From assembly GCF_037975245.1 (NCBI RefSeq), contig NC_092571.1:2772501-2836500 (forward strand): a DNA stretch of 64,000 nt. Direction: 5' to 3'. The translations under genes and the position numbers were made by a program. The notes beneath the pieces are model-generated. The model saw only the letters and a list, made by a program, of their open reading frames with translations, searched no databases and had not been told where the DNA came from. This DNA comes from Apostichopus japonicus (Eukaryota > Echinodermata > Holothuroidea > Aspidochirotida > Stichopodidae). Within the stretch, counting starts at the first letter, position 1; every line of letters begins with the position of its first letter. Below are positions 1-11,935 of the stretch, one piece after another.

Positions 1-240
1 TGACATATGATGTATATAAACATTCCCATCCCTGGTGAGTGGCAAGGTTAGGGCATATCAAAGTAGGAAAGACCCATCTATTATATTGTTATGTACTTTA
101 TTAATTATACATATCAATATATATTAATTATACATGTTAATGCTCAACTGTAATTTCGTCCCTGTTTATCACTTTCATAGCTATTATGTGTTCAATATGC
201 TAAATGTACATGTATAGGAGTAGAAGTAGGAGAAACTTAC

Positions 241-371
241 ATTTATTTCATCTATATCCGCCATAGAATTGTTCGGCCTGTAAGCGGGAGAGCTGCTCTC
301 TTCCGCTGTCGTCTTTCTGCTGTTTGGCGTTGACTGGTTCGCTGGTTCTTGTGTCTGGGCTTCTTTGTTCG
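241..371 (-). CDS. PLEKHG5: PLEKHG5-like exon G (polar linker after RBD-like domain)
   Basis: This 131-nt exon has acceptor ttttcgcag and a perfect donor, AAT then gtaagt. Two bases complete the Ala codon begun in exon F. It then encodes 43 residues beginning NKEAQTQEPANQSTPNSRK and ending RPNNSMADIDEIN, in phase 0. Both other frames contain a stop near the end. The sequence is Ser/Thr/Gln/Asn-rich and lacks hydrophobic runs, as expected for the disordered region between the RBD-like domain and the DH domain in PLEKHG5. Further exons, including the catalytic DH-PH core, must lie beyond position 1. Confidence 0.75.
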
Positions 372-2725
372 CTGCGAAAACATGACAGTTTATACCAACG
401 GTTGCAAAAATTCATCTTTCTTAAATATCCAAAAGTAAAAAAATGTTTTAAAGTAGTAGTAGGAGACAGGTCCATCTAAGTCATAACTAACTGTGGAGTT
501 CATATACATGTCTAGTGAATCGATGTGAGCTGGTAAATATCTCACTGGAGTTAATACATCTATTAGTACAGTAAGTCAGTTAAGTGTGTGTTAGTGATTG
601 ACTCTTTATACATGGTCAGACAGGTGCACAGGTCTGTAGAAGTCATGGTAAAGAGTGTGAGACTATATTGCTCCGGTTGCTCTACTAAGTGGAAACAAAC
701 TGAATGATCATATCCCCTGGTAGACTAGGCTGAACACTATATAACAATTGAGGGATATGATACAGTAGTATACTGAGGAATACTGAACACTAGTGTTGAG
801 GGATCCTCTACTGTATTTTGGGGGGATATGGTTTACAAACATTGAGGGATGTGCTTTGACACTAGTATTATTGAAGGATATATAGAACTGCTTCACTACT
901 ATAGAGGGATATGCCACATTAGTATTGGGGATATGCTCCACTAGAATTGAGGGATACTCTATAGTTCTATGGAAGGATATGTTCTACCATTACAATGATG
1001 GATATATGCTTTGACACTAATATTATTGAAGGATATAGTATGCTTCACTTCTATAGAGGGATATGCAACATTAGTATTGAGGATATGCTCCACTAGAATT
1101 GAGGGATACTCTATAGTTCTATGGAAGGATATGTTCTACTATTACAATGATGGATATATGCTTTGACACTAATATTATTGAAGGATATAGTATGCTTCAC
1201 TTCTATAGAGGGATATGCTACATTAGTATTGAGGATATGCTTCACTGGAATTGAGGGATAGGCCTACTCTACAGTACTATGGAAGGATATGTTCTACTAA
1301 CAATGATGGATATATGCTTTGACACTATAGTAGTATGGAAGGATATATAGTATGCTTCAATTCCATAGAGGGATATGCTACATTAGTATTGCAAGGGGAT
1401 ATGCTACATTAGAATTGTGGGATACTCTACACTAGCATTGAGTGATACTCTATAGTACTATGCAAGGATATGTTTTAATAATATCAAGGGATATGCGATA
1501 CTACTATTGGGGGATATGCTATGTACACTGGTTTTAAGGGTCACTCCATGGTAGTCATATAGTTGCACAAAGATGCAATTGTGACTATTTTGAACAGGTC
1601 TATAAGTTTTCAGAAGCTTTATTTAATAGAGCTTTGCTCACCCTTTCCACTAGCTTGGAGTTCATTAATTGCAACAGAAAACTTTCTTGTGGCTTCAGCA
1701 AAGGACTAAGAAAATCTTCTTTACTTTCCCTTCATTTGCCTTGTAATGTTTTCATTATACAGTAATAACCTTGTATAATATTAGCATGGTGAAACCTTTG
1801 TATAGACTTGCCATTAAACTGTACTACTCCGCCCAGACCTGAACTTGAAAGTTTGGCTTTATTCCTTTAGGCTAGCGGACAACTGTACATTTCCAGTGTC
1901 GATTGTAGTAAGAATATAGAAAATTTGATATTTCAGTGCAATTCTGCAAATGCAACAACCCATGAACATATAACATGCCTGTATTAACATGCACATGAAT
2001 CGGTTTTTTTATTATTGACTTTTTTTCTGGTCGCATGGGATGTAATTATAAATGAAATTAATGGAAGAGTTATAACAGAACATAAGATCACCCCTAATAG
2101 GCTAGGTAATTAATCTGTTCTTATGTAAAACTGGGAGGCACACACAGCTTAGATCATTATGGTTCAAAATGGAGCCTTTTCTTCGGTAATCTTCCGTAAT
2201 CTTACAATCAACTGTTACGTGAACAACATCAACTGGATCATCAAGCTCTCTCCTGTTCTAATTGTGTCCTTCAAGTTGACTCAGAAAGCTCATCTGTTTC
2301 TAGAACTAAATGACTTCTAAACTGACTTTGAGCGTTGTTTATTTTATCTTTGTCTGTTCCTTGCTTTTCCCATGCCCACTGATTTTTCAATACAGAATGA
2401 GCGTCTGTTTGACGTATTATCCGGCGCATTTTAAATGATTGTTATTATTATGATGAAATCTACCGATAACATAAGATAAGGACTACTCAATGCAAAGTGT
2501 CGCCCACACAGCGGGAAAATAAAACAATCTGCATGAAAGTTTTACTTTCTGTTTACCACTTAAAAGACAAAATAAACTGCACTTAAGTACTGCTATAGTA
2601 ATCTGCACAGCTGTTATGGAAATTTTTTTTTTTATCGATATCAACGGCTATAGATGGCGTAAAAAAAATGCTTCGGAAGTCAACTCCAATTAAATGCCAC
2701 TTTTTAAAGGATCATATTGATTTAC
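372..2725 (-). other. intron F-G (2.35 kb)
   Basis: A phase-1 intron of the PLEKHG5-like gene. It contains the ~155-bp tandem array at about 705-1530. The rest is AT-rich sequence in which I see no exon, RNA gene or clear transposon. Confidence 0.7.
705..1530. repeat. tandem array, ~152-180 bp units built from shorter GGATATG modules
   Basis: The phrase actctatagt(t/a)ctatggaagg recurs near 956, 1108, 1266 and 1446, giving periods of about 152, 158 and 180 bp. Each unit contains several ~35-bp sub-modules around a core like gagggatatgct. The first part (705-950) is more diverged. This is a higher-order tandem repeat inside the intron, with no coding content. Confidence 0.85.
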
Positions 2726-2862
2726 CTCTAATAAACAAGTTCCTTCTCGCTAAGGCGTAAGTTGGTGTATCCACCGGAAATGGTGTCTGCGATGACTCCA
2801 CAAACACATCCACACCATCAATATCGAACGGGCGGTCGTCAGCGACTTTTGACAATACGTAC
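2726..2862 (-). CDS. PLEKHG5: PLEKHG5-like exon F (second half of RBD-like domain)
   Basis: This 137-nt exon has acceptor ttcttgacag and donor GAG then gtaaat. After one base completing Arg, it encodes 45 residues beginning YVLSKVADDRPFDIDGVDVF and continuing VESSQTPFPVDTPTYAL, then ends with one base of an Ala codon (phase 1). The pattern of a helix (VLSKVADD), the VD-[VI]-[FY] strand, a [DE]-[SQ]-S-x-TP turn, and a closing strand (NLFIR) matches the C-terminal half of the PLEKHG5 RBD-like domain at the same spacing, to my memory. Together with exon E this is the strongest evidence for the family assignment. Confidence 0.85.
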
Positions 2863-3090
2863 CTGTCAAGAAAACAGAGAAGATTGAATGTGTGAATTAC
2901 AGATGAATGTATCGATTGCTCATAGAATAGAATCAAAGGATATCGTTACGTCACGAGTGTTGACAATTTTATATTCAACCTCGACAATTTCTACGTTTGC
3001 TGCCAATCAGACAACAACAACAACAACAAATATACATATATTTATATATGTTATGTAAGTATGCAATGAATGATGGAAACTGATTTTACA

Positions 3091-3166
3091 CAATGAAAAC
3101 GAGCAAAGAAATTTAGACAATGGAAAAGAACAAAGAAATTAGACAATGAAAAGAACAAAGAAATTG
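3091..3166. repeat. short tandem repeat, ~28 bp x 3
   Basis: Three imperfect copies of gaa(a)acgagcaaagaaattt-like sequence, variants of acaatgaaaagaacaaagaaatt. This is a short A-rich array without other features. Confidence 0.7.
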
Positions 3167-4612
3167 ATAGCTAGAACGTAAATTTGAACCAGTGAACTCT
3201 GGGCAACGATTATGCCCAAGGGGAGTATAAATTCTCAGGCTTATTTCGAGTAAATTAAGCAATATGAACGATAAATGGTTTAAGGAATTTAATACAAAGA
3301 AATTTGGTATTGTCCTAAATCAACTCAAAAAGCTGCTTTAAGACAATATTGACCTCGGATGCCTATGTAATTGTCTTTAAAAACAATGCGTGTGTTTATT
3401 ACTTTATGTATTACACATATGAGGCTAAAACGCTCTGTGGAGACTGCATGGGTACACCTTTACAATTCTGTGTCACTGTACTCTATGCGTCCCGGATATA
3501 TTGTATACTGTGCAAGAACAAGTCAGTACTGTTGATCCACAAAACAGACCATTGTGCGAGCTTACAGAACTCTGAAAAGGGCAGATTCATGTGAAAGCCA
3601 TAAACGACAAGGCAAAACGTATATATATACGTCATAAAATAAAAAATCTCTGTTTGCTTTGACTCTAAAGCCAGAGCTGTATTCGTGGTCCTTATGTCTG
3701 AGTGTTAAAGGATAACACGATATAGACCTGGTAGGCTGGTACTCAGGTGTGAAATGGCATGATTCATACATCCTTTTGACCCATTAGCTGATACGGTCTC
3801 TTTATAATTTATAACCCATTGGACTGGTAAATGCTTGAAGACATGTAGTTCACTTGTTTATATCTGTGGCAACGGTGGTTTTGTGTTCACTTCCTTCTAT
3901 TAACAATTAAATGGAAGAGATACCCATTTAGAGTGTTACAAAAATCCCTGCAACACCAATTCTGGGTATAACGATCAAAAGAGTACCATATCGGGGAAAT
4001 GAGACCGCAGTTTGTGAAGCGTGCAACCAGCCACGATGAGGTGTAAATGCCGTGCAGCATTTATGCCTCGATACGATGTGATGGTACAGTGCTGTTCAAT
4101 TATGTATGCAGCTACAGCACTGCATGTACTTGATAACAGTAGAATGGTAACCTGCAGAATACACACGGCAAACTTCTAAAATTATATGGCACTGCACAGT
4201 TACATATTTTTACGGCTTCATTTCAAATTAGTTTCAAACTATTACACAAGTTCTGGTCAATTTTAATAGTTATATATAGTTAACTATATTTATGAACGAA
4301 TGCCGAAATGATTTATTTTGATCTTGTCCACAAATGAGACAGTCCGCTAACTTATTACTTATAATCGCTCAACTATTAATGTCACAGAAAATGAAATATG
4401 GAATCTTGGTCAGTCTAGGCTAAGTGGTAAAGAGGACGTAATTAATTAAATTAAAACCACCAGTTTTGGCTAATATATATGAAATAGATCTTTGTGAAGA
4501 ACAATCTCTCAGCTTTCTCCCCTCTCTCCCCCTCCCCCTACCTCCCTTCTCCTCCCAAACAGGTACCTGTATGGAAATGTGATATTTAGTAACAAATTGT
4601 GACACGGTTAGA

Positions 4613-4860
4613 CTTCTCGCGTAGCGAGGAATTTGCCAAGGGAGGGGCGAAGCTTGTAGGTAAACTATCTAAGCGTAGCGCCACCATGAGTTGGCGCGAA
4701 GCGTAAAAGAAAATTTTGGCCGAAAATGCCTCCCAGATCGCTGGAAATGGCACTTCCCAGGCCTGTAAGTTGCATCTAAGCATTTTCTATTTTGAAATTA
4801 CTAGCTATATCATAAAAAAATACAAAAAATATGCTCACGGGGGGGGGGGGGGCGGTAAAG
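4613..4860 (+). mobile_element. decayed hAT-like MITE, core family copy 1
   Basis: It aligns over about 230 bp with the intact element at 61918-62212: gaatttgccaagggagggg, then ctatctaagcgtagcgcc, ccaccatgagttggcgcg, gatcgctggaaa and gcacttcccaggcc, in the same order, then an A-rich run and a G run. The left end (cttctcgcgtagcgagg) is a mutated terminal repeat. The right terminal repeat is not recognisable after the G run. Confidence 0.7.
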
Positions 4861-5795
4861 TGTCATTTACCTGATGCAGCATGTGTTGGATGAAGTTTTA
4901 GCCACCGCCAAATATGATTTGGATAAATAATCTCACGCATTATTTTCTATTTATAGCCACAAAAAAAAACTATGCCACCAAATATTGGGGGGATATTAGA
5001 TACTATATCCCCCACCTAAAATATTGGGGGACATGTCCCCCCATCCACCCCCCATGATTGCCGCCCATGCTTTAATGTACCACAGTACATAAATTAATGG
5101 TCCTGATTACCTTGTCTTTCATATGCAAATTTTACTTGAATGGCAAGAGAAGATTCCCAGATCGATTTTGATGAGCTAGAATCTATCAACTCTCTAGCCA
5201 CAACTTAATTACAAATCCTTCTTTAATAAACCTAAAATATGACTTTCTCCAAACTTGTGTACACTTCTTCCTTATTACTCGTGCAGCTGGTATTTGTTAA
5301 GCCAGATGATCAAAAAACCTTGGACTGAATACTTTGAAAGAAGGAATTGAAAGTAATCAATAAAACAATAAAGGTGTGAGGTCACTCAAATATTTCCCTA
5401 GATACTGTACTACAGTACAATATATATATCCTTGTAACGTTGGATGATGGTATACATCCATGCACCAGTCCTGTACATATGGGACCTGTATTAACATAGC
5501 CAAAGACCTACAGTAAAAGAAATGCAAATGTCATGTACCATGTACATGTCCATGTCCAGTTCTACAGCTTTCATGGGCATACATCATAGAATCTGTATAG
5601 GATTAACATGCACTTGAGCCAGCACAGTACTGTACTTCCATTTGTTGTGCATATAAGCTGTTTGTAATACTCTAACCGAAGCTATGTGATGGATATCGCT
5701 TACTATTACAAAAATATCCACACAGCTTCATTGTTTACAATGAGACTGCTCATACTGTAAGTATATACAGTAGTAATCTCTTTTAATGGCACATA

Positions 5796-6540
5796 CACGG
5801 GCGTAGCCAGGATTTTCAAAGTTGTAGGCACGACTATCTGAGCGGAGAGCCACCATCGGTTGGCGCGGAGCGTACAAGAAAATTTTGGTTTTACAAACAC
5901 CCTAGATGGCTGGAAACGGCCCTTCCCGAGTGTTCATTCTGGTTCCCTGGCCTCTTGCTAACTTGAGACACCTCATTCAATATCACTTTTAAACCCCAAA
6001 ACACAAACAAGTTAAAATAATACTTAATTCAATACTTATTTAGCAAGGTACATGTACAGAGTAGTCTTACTTTTCAACTTCTGATACTTGTATAGATACA
6101 ATTACAAAGATAATGTCTTTGATACAACTATAGCCAGTAATTGTCTTTGATACAACTGTAGGTAGTAAATGTTTAAGTTAGCCTAATAAGAGAAGGCGAG
6201 AGCTATCCGACTGATATCTCAACTGAAATATTATCTACGTAAACGGGTTCTTAACTAGATGTGAAAAAACTGACAAGATCGGATCCTAGTCTTTTTCGGC
6301 GGGTAGAGTGTTGAATGAAACGGCACGCGATAGAAATGACAGCCTAGATGACAGAAGAATAGGTCACCTAATTTTTAGCCATATTCTTGCTATGTTCATT
6401 TCAATAGTTTTTCCTGTCTAGACTCTTAAACTCCAGCAAGCTTATGGATTTGAATTATGGGTGTTTTAAAAAAAAAAGATAACTTGGCCCAAAAGAGTGT
6501 AGGCCCGGGCCTACAGTGCTACATACTGGCTACGCCCCTG
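5796..6540 (+). mobile_element. hAT-like non-autonomous element, core family copy 2
   Basis: The terminal inverted repeats are CACGGGCGTAGCCAG and CTGGCTACGCCCCTG, matching at 14 of 15 positions. The left 150 bp carries the shared core (ctatctgagcggagagcc, then ggttggcgcggagcgtac, then gctggaaacggcccttccc). A 5-bp ACATA abuts both ends. The expected 8-bp target duplication is not intact. No transposase frame is seen. Confidence 0.72.
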
Positions 6541-6749
6541 ACATAGCAAGTTTGTGTCCCACAAACTTGCGCTACATGCTTTACAGTTGTTTCACACCAT
6601 TAAGGCTAATTATGTATATATAATTCCATTGTTCCTTGGGCAAGTTTGTTGCAGTAATGTAACAATAGATTATGTCTTATACATATATGTGTATATATTA
6701 TCAAGAAAATCCATTTGTTCTCCAAAGCAAATATACTAGACGAAAGCTT

Positions 6750-6855
6750 AGAAATAAGATACGACTCATAATTGACAAATAAGGAGTACTATTTTAGAAA
6801 ATATAATTGCAATTTTCGGTCCCCCTTGGACCTTCGTCAGCAATACTTTAATAGT
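6750..6855 (-). repeat. dispersed repeat with hammerhead-like motif, copy 1
   Basis: About 105 bp matches 30082-30195 at roughly 80%. On the minus strand it contains CTGACGA, then a GGTCC/GGACC hairpin, then GAAA, the order found in a hammerhead ribozyme core. Hammerhead motifs are known in Penelope-like retroelements, so this may be a retroelement end. The other copy has lost the motif. Confidence 0.5.
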
Positions 6856-9800
6856 TGGAAGCGGAAAGAGTAAAGTTCAAAACGTAACACAATGAAAGCA
6901 TCATGGACGCTAGATAAGTGTAAGTGACATTGATGGCAATAGAACGTACAATTAAACCATGACAATACAGGAAGTGGATCAAGGAGCAAAGATTAGGAAG
7001 AACGATCGAATCACAATATATGTTTGTAGAACTGGTAGTTCTTTGAAATCGTTTGGCTCTTACCTATTAGGTCTTGCAGTGGTCATGCAAATGGTCACGC
7101 ACACACGGCACAAATGACTGAATGCATAGTTGCTGCTTTAATGACAATCTTCGCATTCAACCATCAATAAACTACCCTTCTCAGCACTTGCTATATGTTA
7201 CCGAACTAGTTACAATAATTGCTACTGACTATGAATTATGAACCCTAACAGATGAGGGAACCCTTTAAAAGCGGATCCTCTGTGTATCACTTTGCTACAG
7301 TATATAAGGCATCTCAAGAAAAAAAGGCTGCAAATATTCTATCTGGCTACAGTAGAATTCCAGTAGACAGTTCTGGCAATGGTAGAAGTCTATGTGTAAA
7401 CTTTAATAGTTCCATGACTCAAATATCCAAAGGTAGCTGTCTTATTTACTCCTCTTTGTACCCTCCTATTGTTGGATCCACTTTCCCCTCCCCCATTTCC
7501 TCCTTCACTGTCTCCCACTAGTTGTTATTTCCATAAACTTTTGGGGGGATCATTTTGGTCTATAATGTTGTGACTTCTAATACCAAACCGACCCCGTATT
7601 AAATACTCAAATAAGATTACAAATTGATCAAAATTTACTGAGAAATCGGCCGAGAATTTCCATCAATTGGTGAATGTTAAAGAGTGGATGATTCATTTTC
7701 GATATCAATGATTGGATTCGCAACAACTCATTTCCATATTGGTATTATTCACAAGGAATTAAAGACAGGTAGAGAAAAAAGAGGTAAAAAAAAAAAAAAT
7801 CAGTTTTATGACAAACATGATCATTTGAAACGAAGCTTGAACAGTCATTTGCTTAACTATATATATGTATAACTATATTTTTCTTGCCTGTGCAAACGCC
7901 CATAACTCCTATCATAACATTCCTGTAACTTAAGAAAATGTTTATTGTTTCACAGGTTACGCCCTGCCTTACTCCAGCAATGTTGTTAAACTATGACGCA
8001 CATAAGTCAACATTCCTTTAATATCAGTGAATCTCACCATGTTGTATTCCCCAAGTCCTCCACGTCAGACATCCTCCTCGGTCGTCCCAAAGTATTCGAC
8101 AGATTTTGACGAATTCTTTCCAAAGTCATGTTGCAATTACAGACGTACCAATCGTTAAAAATCCCAGAGAGAAAAAACTGTATATAGTCTGCTTAATGCA
8201 GGCAGCAGGGTGGCTTCAGTACAGGCTAAGATAGATTATTAGGAACATACAGCTCATGTATGAATTTACAGTTCACTTTTTTCAGTTCTCGGTAACTAGT
8301 CCTATAGAGATAGGGAATGTTCTTGTACTACACAATCAAAGTTCAAGATGTGTGCAAACATTTGACTTATTTATTGGTACTTAAAATTATCAGCTTGATA
8401 ACATGTTTGATACAAGGGGCAGCCAGATCATGCATAGACCACCAAATATAATCAATTTATGATCAATACGATCAATACAATCACTACCAAATACGACCCA
8501 CGAAAAAGGGGACCTATAGAGACTAAAAACAGAGAGGGAGTGGAAATGGCACAAACTAATAAATCGACAATTTTTAAAGTCCTCACGGATGTCCAAATTA
8601 GTCACAGTAATAGCTGTCCTATTATACAGGTCTATACTACTGTGTTACTCTGTCCTATATTTACAATAATTGCAATCTTGAGTCAAACTTCACCCACAAA
8701 GTCTGCCGTAATGACATTAACATAACCTCGAGTACTATACAAGGTAAACGGTAACAGGAACCAGTGTCACCACTGAGCTACTACAACAAGTGCAGATCCA
8801 ATCGCATGATATCGTCAACACAAAAAATACAATGTCCTCAGTTATGAACGAACAAACGTACAAATATTTTCCTTTTTCCTTCCAGAGAAATTAAAATTTA
8901 ATCATAACACTTGTGTTAATTGTTCCATTCTCCATTCCTGCATGGCTCCATTGTGTTCTTGATTTATTTCGATAAATTGTAAGAATTTTCTTAGTAATCT
9001 TTCAAAAGAAGAGAGCATGCCGTTATATCCGACTCGATTAAGGCCAAAAGTCAAGTTTACGTCCTGGAACAAATTATCCGGAGCACGTCAAAGCTCAACG
9101 TAAGAGGATCTCCCACGACACTGACGAAGCGAAATGACAAAAACTTCCGATGCTTTGTACGAGCAGTAATTAAGTGAGCAAGTGGACTTCCAAACATTCG
9201 GTCGCTAACTAAAAGCCCTTTATAAACAAAGCAAAGACTGTACTGAATTCCCAATGGAGCAACAAAACAGTTCACAATGAAATCCCACCCACACAAAACA
9301 TTAACAGCAAATCATCCAACTCTACAGTAAATGTTTACAGTATTAAACTAACCTGTGGTTGGTTGAAAGGAAAATTGCAACTACTCATCACTTTCGATAT
9401 CACTGTAGAATCAAAAGAAATACCCTAACGGGCTTCCACAACACATCACCTTATTTGACGAAAAAGATCTTCAAACTGGACAATCATTTCCTCTCAGAAC
9501 AGATCCGTGAGTATTTCCTTACCGAACTACTATAGGTTCACACTGTAACTTCCTACATAATGCTGATATATATCTCTCTATGTTCTACTGTAGCTGGGAC
9601 AAACTTGACTTGTAACATATACACTTTCGTGGTAGGAGCTCCAAGCAGCCGCACGGCTTCCTGTTGCTTCCTCGCAATTCAAATTCTGCACGTTTTCCTT
9701 TCTAAATTTCTGCGTGACAGAGTCGAGGATTGGTAGACTTATCAACCTTGTTGTTTTTCGAGTGAGATAATGACGATGCAATCAAACCCATATTATGAGA

Positions 9801-10343
9801 TTTATTTAACACCTTTAACAAACATTATTCACAACCCCCCACAGAGAAAATACCAACCAGTTGAATATTAGTACTTTTATTGGCATATTAAGGTACAGTT
9901 TCGTAAAAGATCTCGGCTGGATTCTGTTTTCGTAAAAGTTTATGTATAAATTTCTGTTAATCTTTGATATACTTCTATGTAAGTGTTGTATCAAGTCATT
10001 TGGAATATGGAAGAAATTCTTTGCTTCTTTTAAAAGTAAATTTTCAAAACGCTTTCAAGGTCCAGTTCCATAGCATTTATAAATTAAGGATGGTTTGTAG
10101 CCCGATCATTACATTTTTTTAACATTAGATTGTTCGTTAATATTAATCGTAGAACATTTATTGAAGAATTATCAGTCTTTAAGGATGTACTCTTGATCAT
10201 GCAGGCAAACACATTTACCAAGATCCTGATTAACAAGGATTGTCCCATTTTGCAACGAAAATATGTTGTCCCCCTCTGGCAAAGGTCTTTAATTCTAACA
10301 TTGAAAAAATATCACTGTTTTTACAATGTATATGTTCAACTAA

Positions 10344-10640
10344 GTGTGTGGTATCATCTTGTGTTCATGTATTGTATGTGTGGTATCATCTTGTGTTCAT
10401 GTATGGTATGTGTGGTATCATCTTGTGTTCATGTATTGTATGTGTGGTATCATCATGTTCATGTATTGTATGTGTGGTATCATCTCTTGTTCATGTATGT
10501 ATGTGTGGTATCATCTTGTGTTCATGTATTGTATGTGTGGTATCACCTTGTGTTCATGTATTGTTTGTGTGGTATCAGCTCATGTTCATGTATTGTATGT
10601 ATGGTATCATTTTGTGCTCATGTACTATATGAGTTGTATC
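10344..10640. repeat. minisatellite, 32 bp x ~9
   Basis: The unit starts gtgtggtatcatcttgtgtt and continues catgtattgtat, with point changes and small indels between copies. Because 32 is not a multiple of three and the unit lacks stops in this strand, all three forward frames stay open across it. The resulting Cys/Val/Tyr-rich peptides are artefacts. Confidence 0.93.
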
Positions 10641-11289
10641 AGAAATCTGACATAAATATTGTAAACATGCACCATTAAGAGTAACTGTAGGATACTTAAA
10701 TAAAACTTACCAATTGAATCACAAAAGTGCAACCATGAACAATATATCCAATTTATGTCTCGGTCATCTGTAGTATAAAATACTGTTTAATTTCTCCCGT
10801 AATATCACCAAAATATTCCTGAAGAGATGAGTACAATTGATCCTGGCACGAATATAGGCAAATATGACAAAAATAGGAATCGTTCAATTTCAGATGATTG
10901 CCTAATTCACCAAAATGCAGACGAAATACCCTTCACTTTGGCTGCAAATATGTTTTTCATTCGGATTTTCTACCAGCAATTGTAGACTGCAACCATAGTA
11001 ACGGAGCTCCCCAGATAGGCACAAATATATTAGTTATATGCAGCACATGTGAAGCCTTGTAATGAAACACATGTGGGTAGAAAAACAGCAAAAGTAAAAG
11101 AATGTATAAATAAAAACAGGGAAAAAAAGGTTGGTGAAGTTGAAGAGAGTATTACTGAAGGATGATTTGAGCTTACACTATTAAAAGTATTATGACAGTA
11201 ATTCCATCCTACAGTATATGATCCATTTACACTTTGAGTTGTCTCGATGTATTATAATCTATTAATGAAACACATAAAAGGTCATCAGG

Positions 11290-11935
11290 TCACTCTAAAG
11301 TGTGCCTAAATTGTGAGAAGGCAGGTAAGCAGTGACGTCACCAGACAATTCAATCTGGGGGCACAGGGAGGGCACAGCACTTAATTAGGGGGGCACAATG
11401 TTTATTTGTGAATGTGTCCCTCTCCCCTTTGAGAAATTGTTGATTCATTAAGGGTCATTAGATTCAACCTGGTGCTATATTTTGCAACTTGAAGTAAATT
11501 TATGTTCAAGGAATTTTGGGCTTAGTATGTCCGATATTTATGTTTTTAATTTAAAAAATTATATACAAAAAATGGAAATTCACCCTTTTGCTTTGATAAT
11601 GTTTTAAATAAGAGTGTTGAAAATATGAAATTTAAATTCATGCAGGGTAGTAGTAAAGTTTCAGCACTTGTGGTTCACGCCGGGGCTTCTGTGACCTTGT
11701 TAGTGAGGAAACAACTGGTTATTGTGATGGTTGGTGGAAAGAAGTTTTACTGATGAACATTAAACATTTCATCCTTTGTAAAAAAGTTGCTTGAATAATT
11801 TTTTTTTCACACAACAAATCGCATCTCTGGGGGCACCTGGGGGGGCATCTGGGGGCACGATTTTTTTTGGGAGGGCACATGCCCCCCAGGCCACCCATTG
11901 GCGACGCCGCTACAGGTAAGTGAAAGGAAATAGTT
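11290..11935 (+). repeat. repeat R copy m, interrupted by a hAT-like element
   Basis: The left part is 11290-11329 and the right part is 11913-11935. With the insert removed, it reads like the 3' end of R: ggttgtgaggagacaggtaag followed by a gaagtaaat-like tail. It is strongly decayed, so assignment is moderate. Confidence 0.5.
11330..11912 (+). mobile_element. hAT-like element with 8-bp target duplication
   Basis: It is flanked by perfect 8-bp direct repeats CAGGTAAG at 11322-11329 and 11913-11920. The ends are CAGTGACGTCACC and GGCGACGCCGCTA, imperfect inverted repeats. Sub-terminal stretches carry gggggcac motifs on both sides in the same orientation. The 583-bp interior has no transposase frame. 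The insertion splits an older copy of repeat R (attgtgagaaggcaggtaag before it, tgaaaggaaatag after it). Confidence 0.8.

Noticed and set aside
10344-10640. Cys/Val-rich secreted protein from overlapping forward frames
   Set aside because: All three frames are open because of a stop-free 32-bp tandem repeat.
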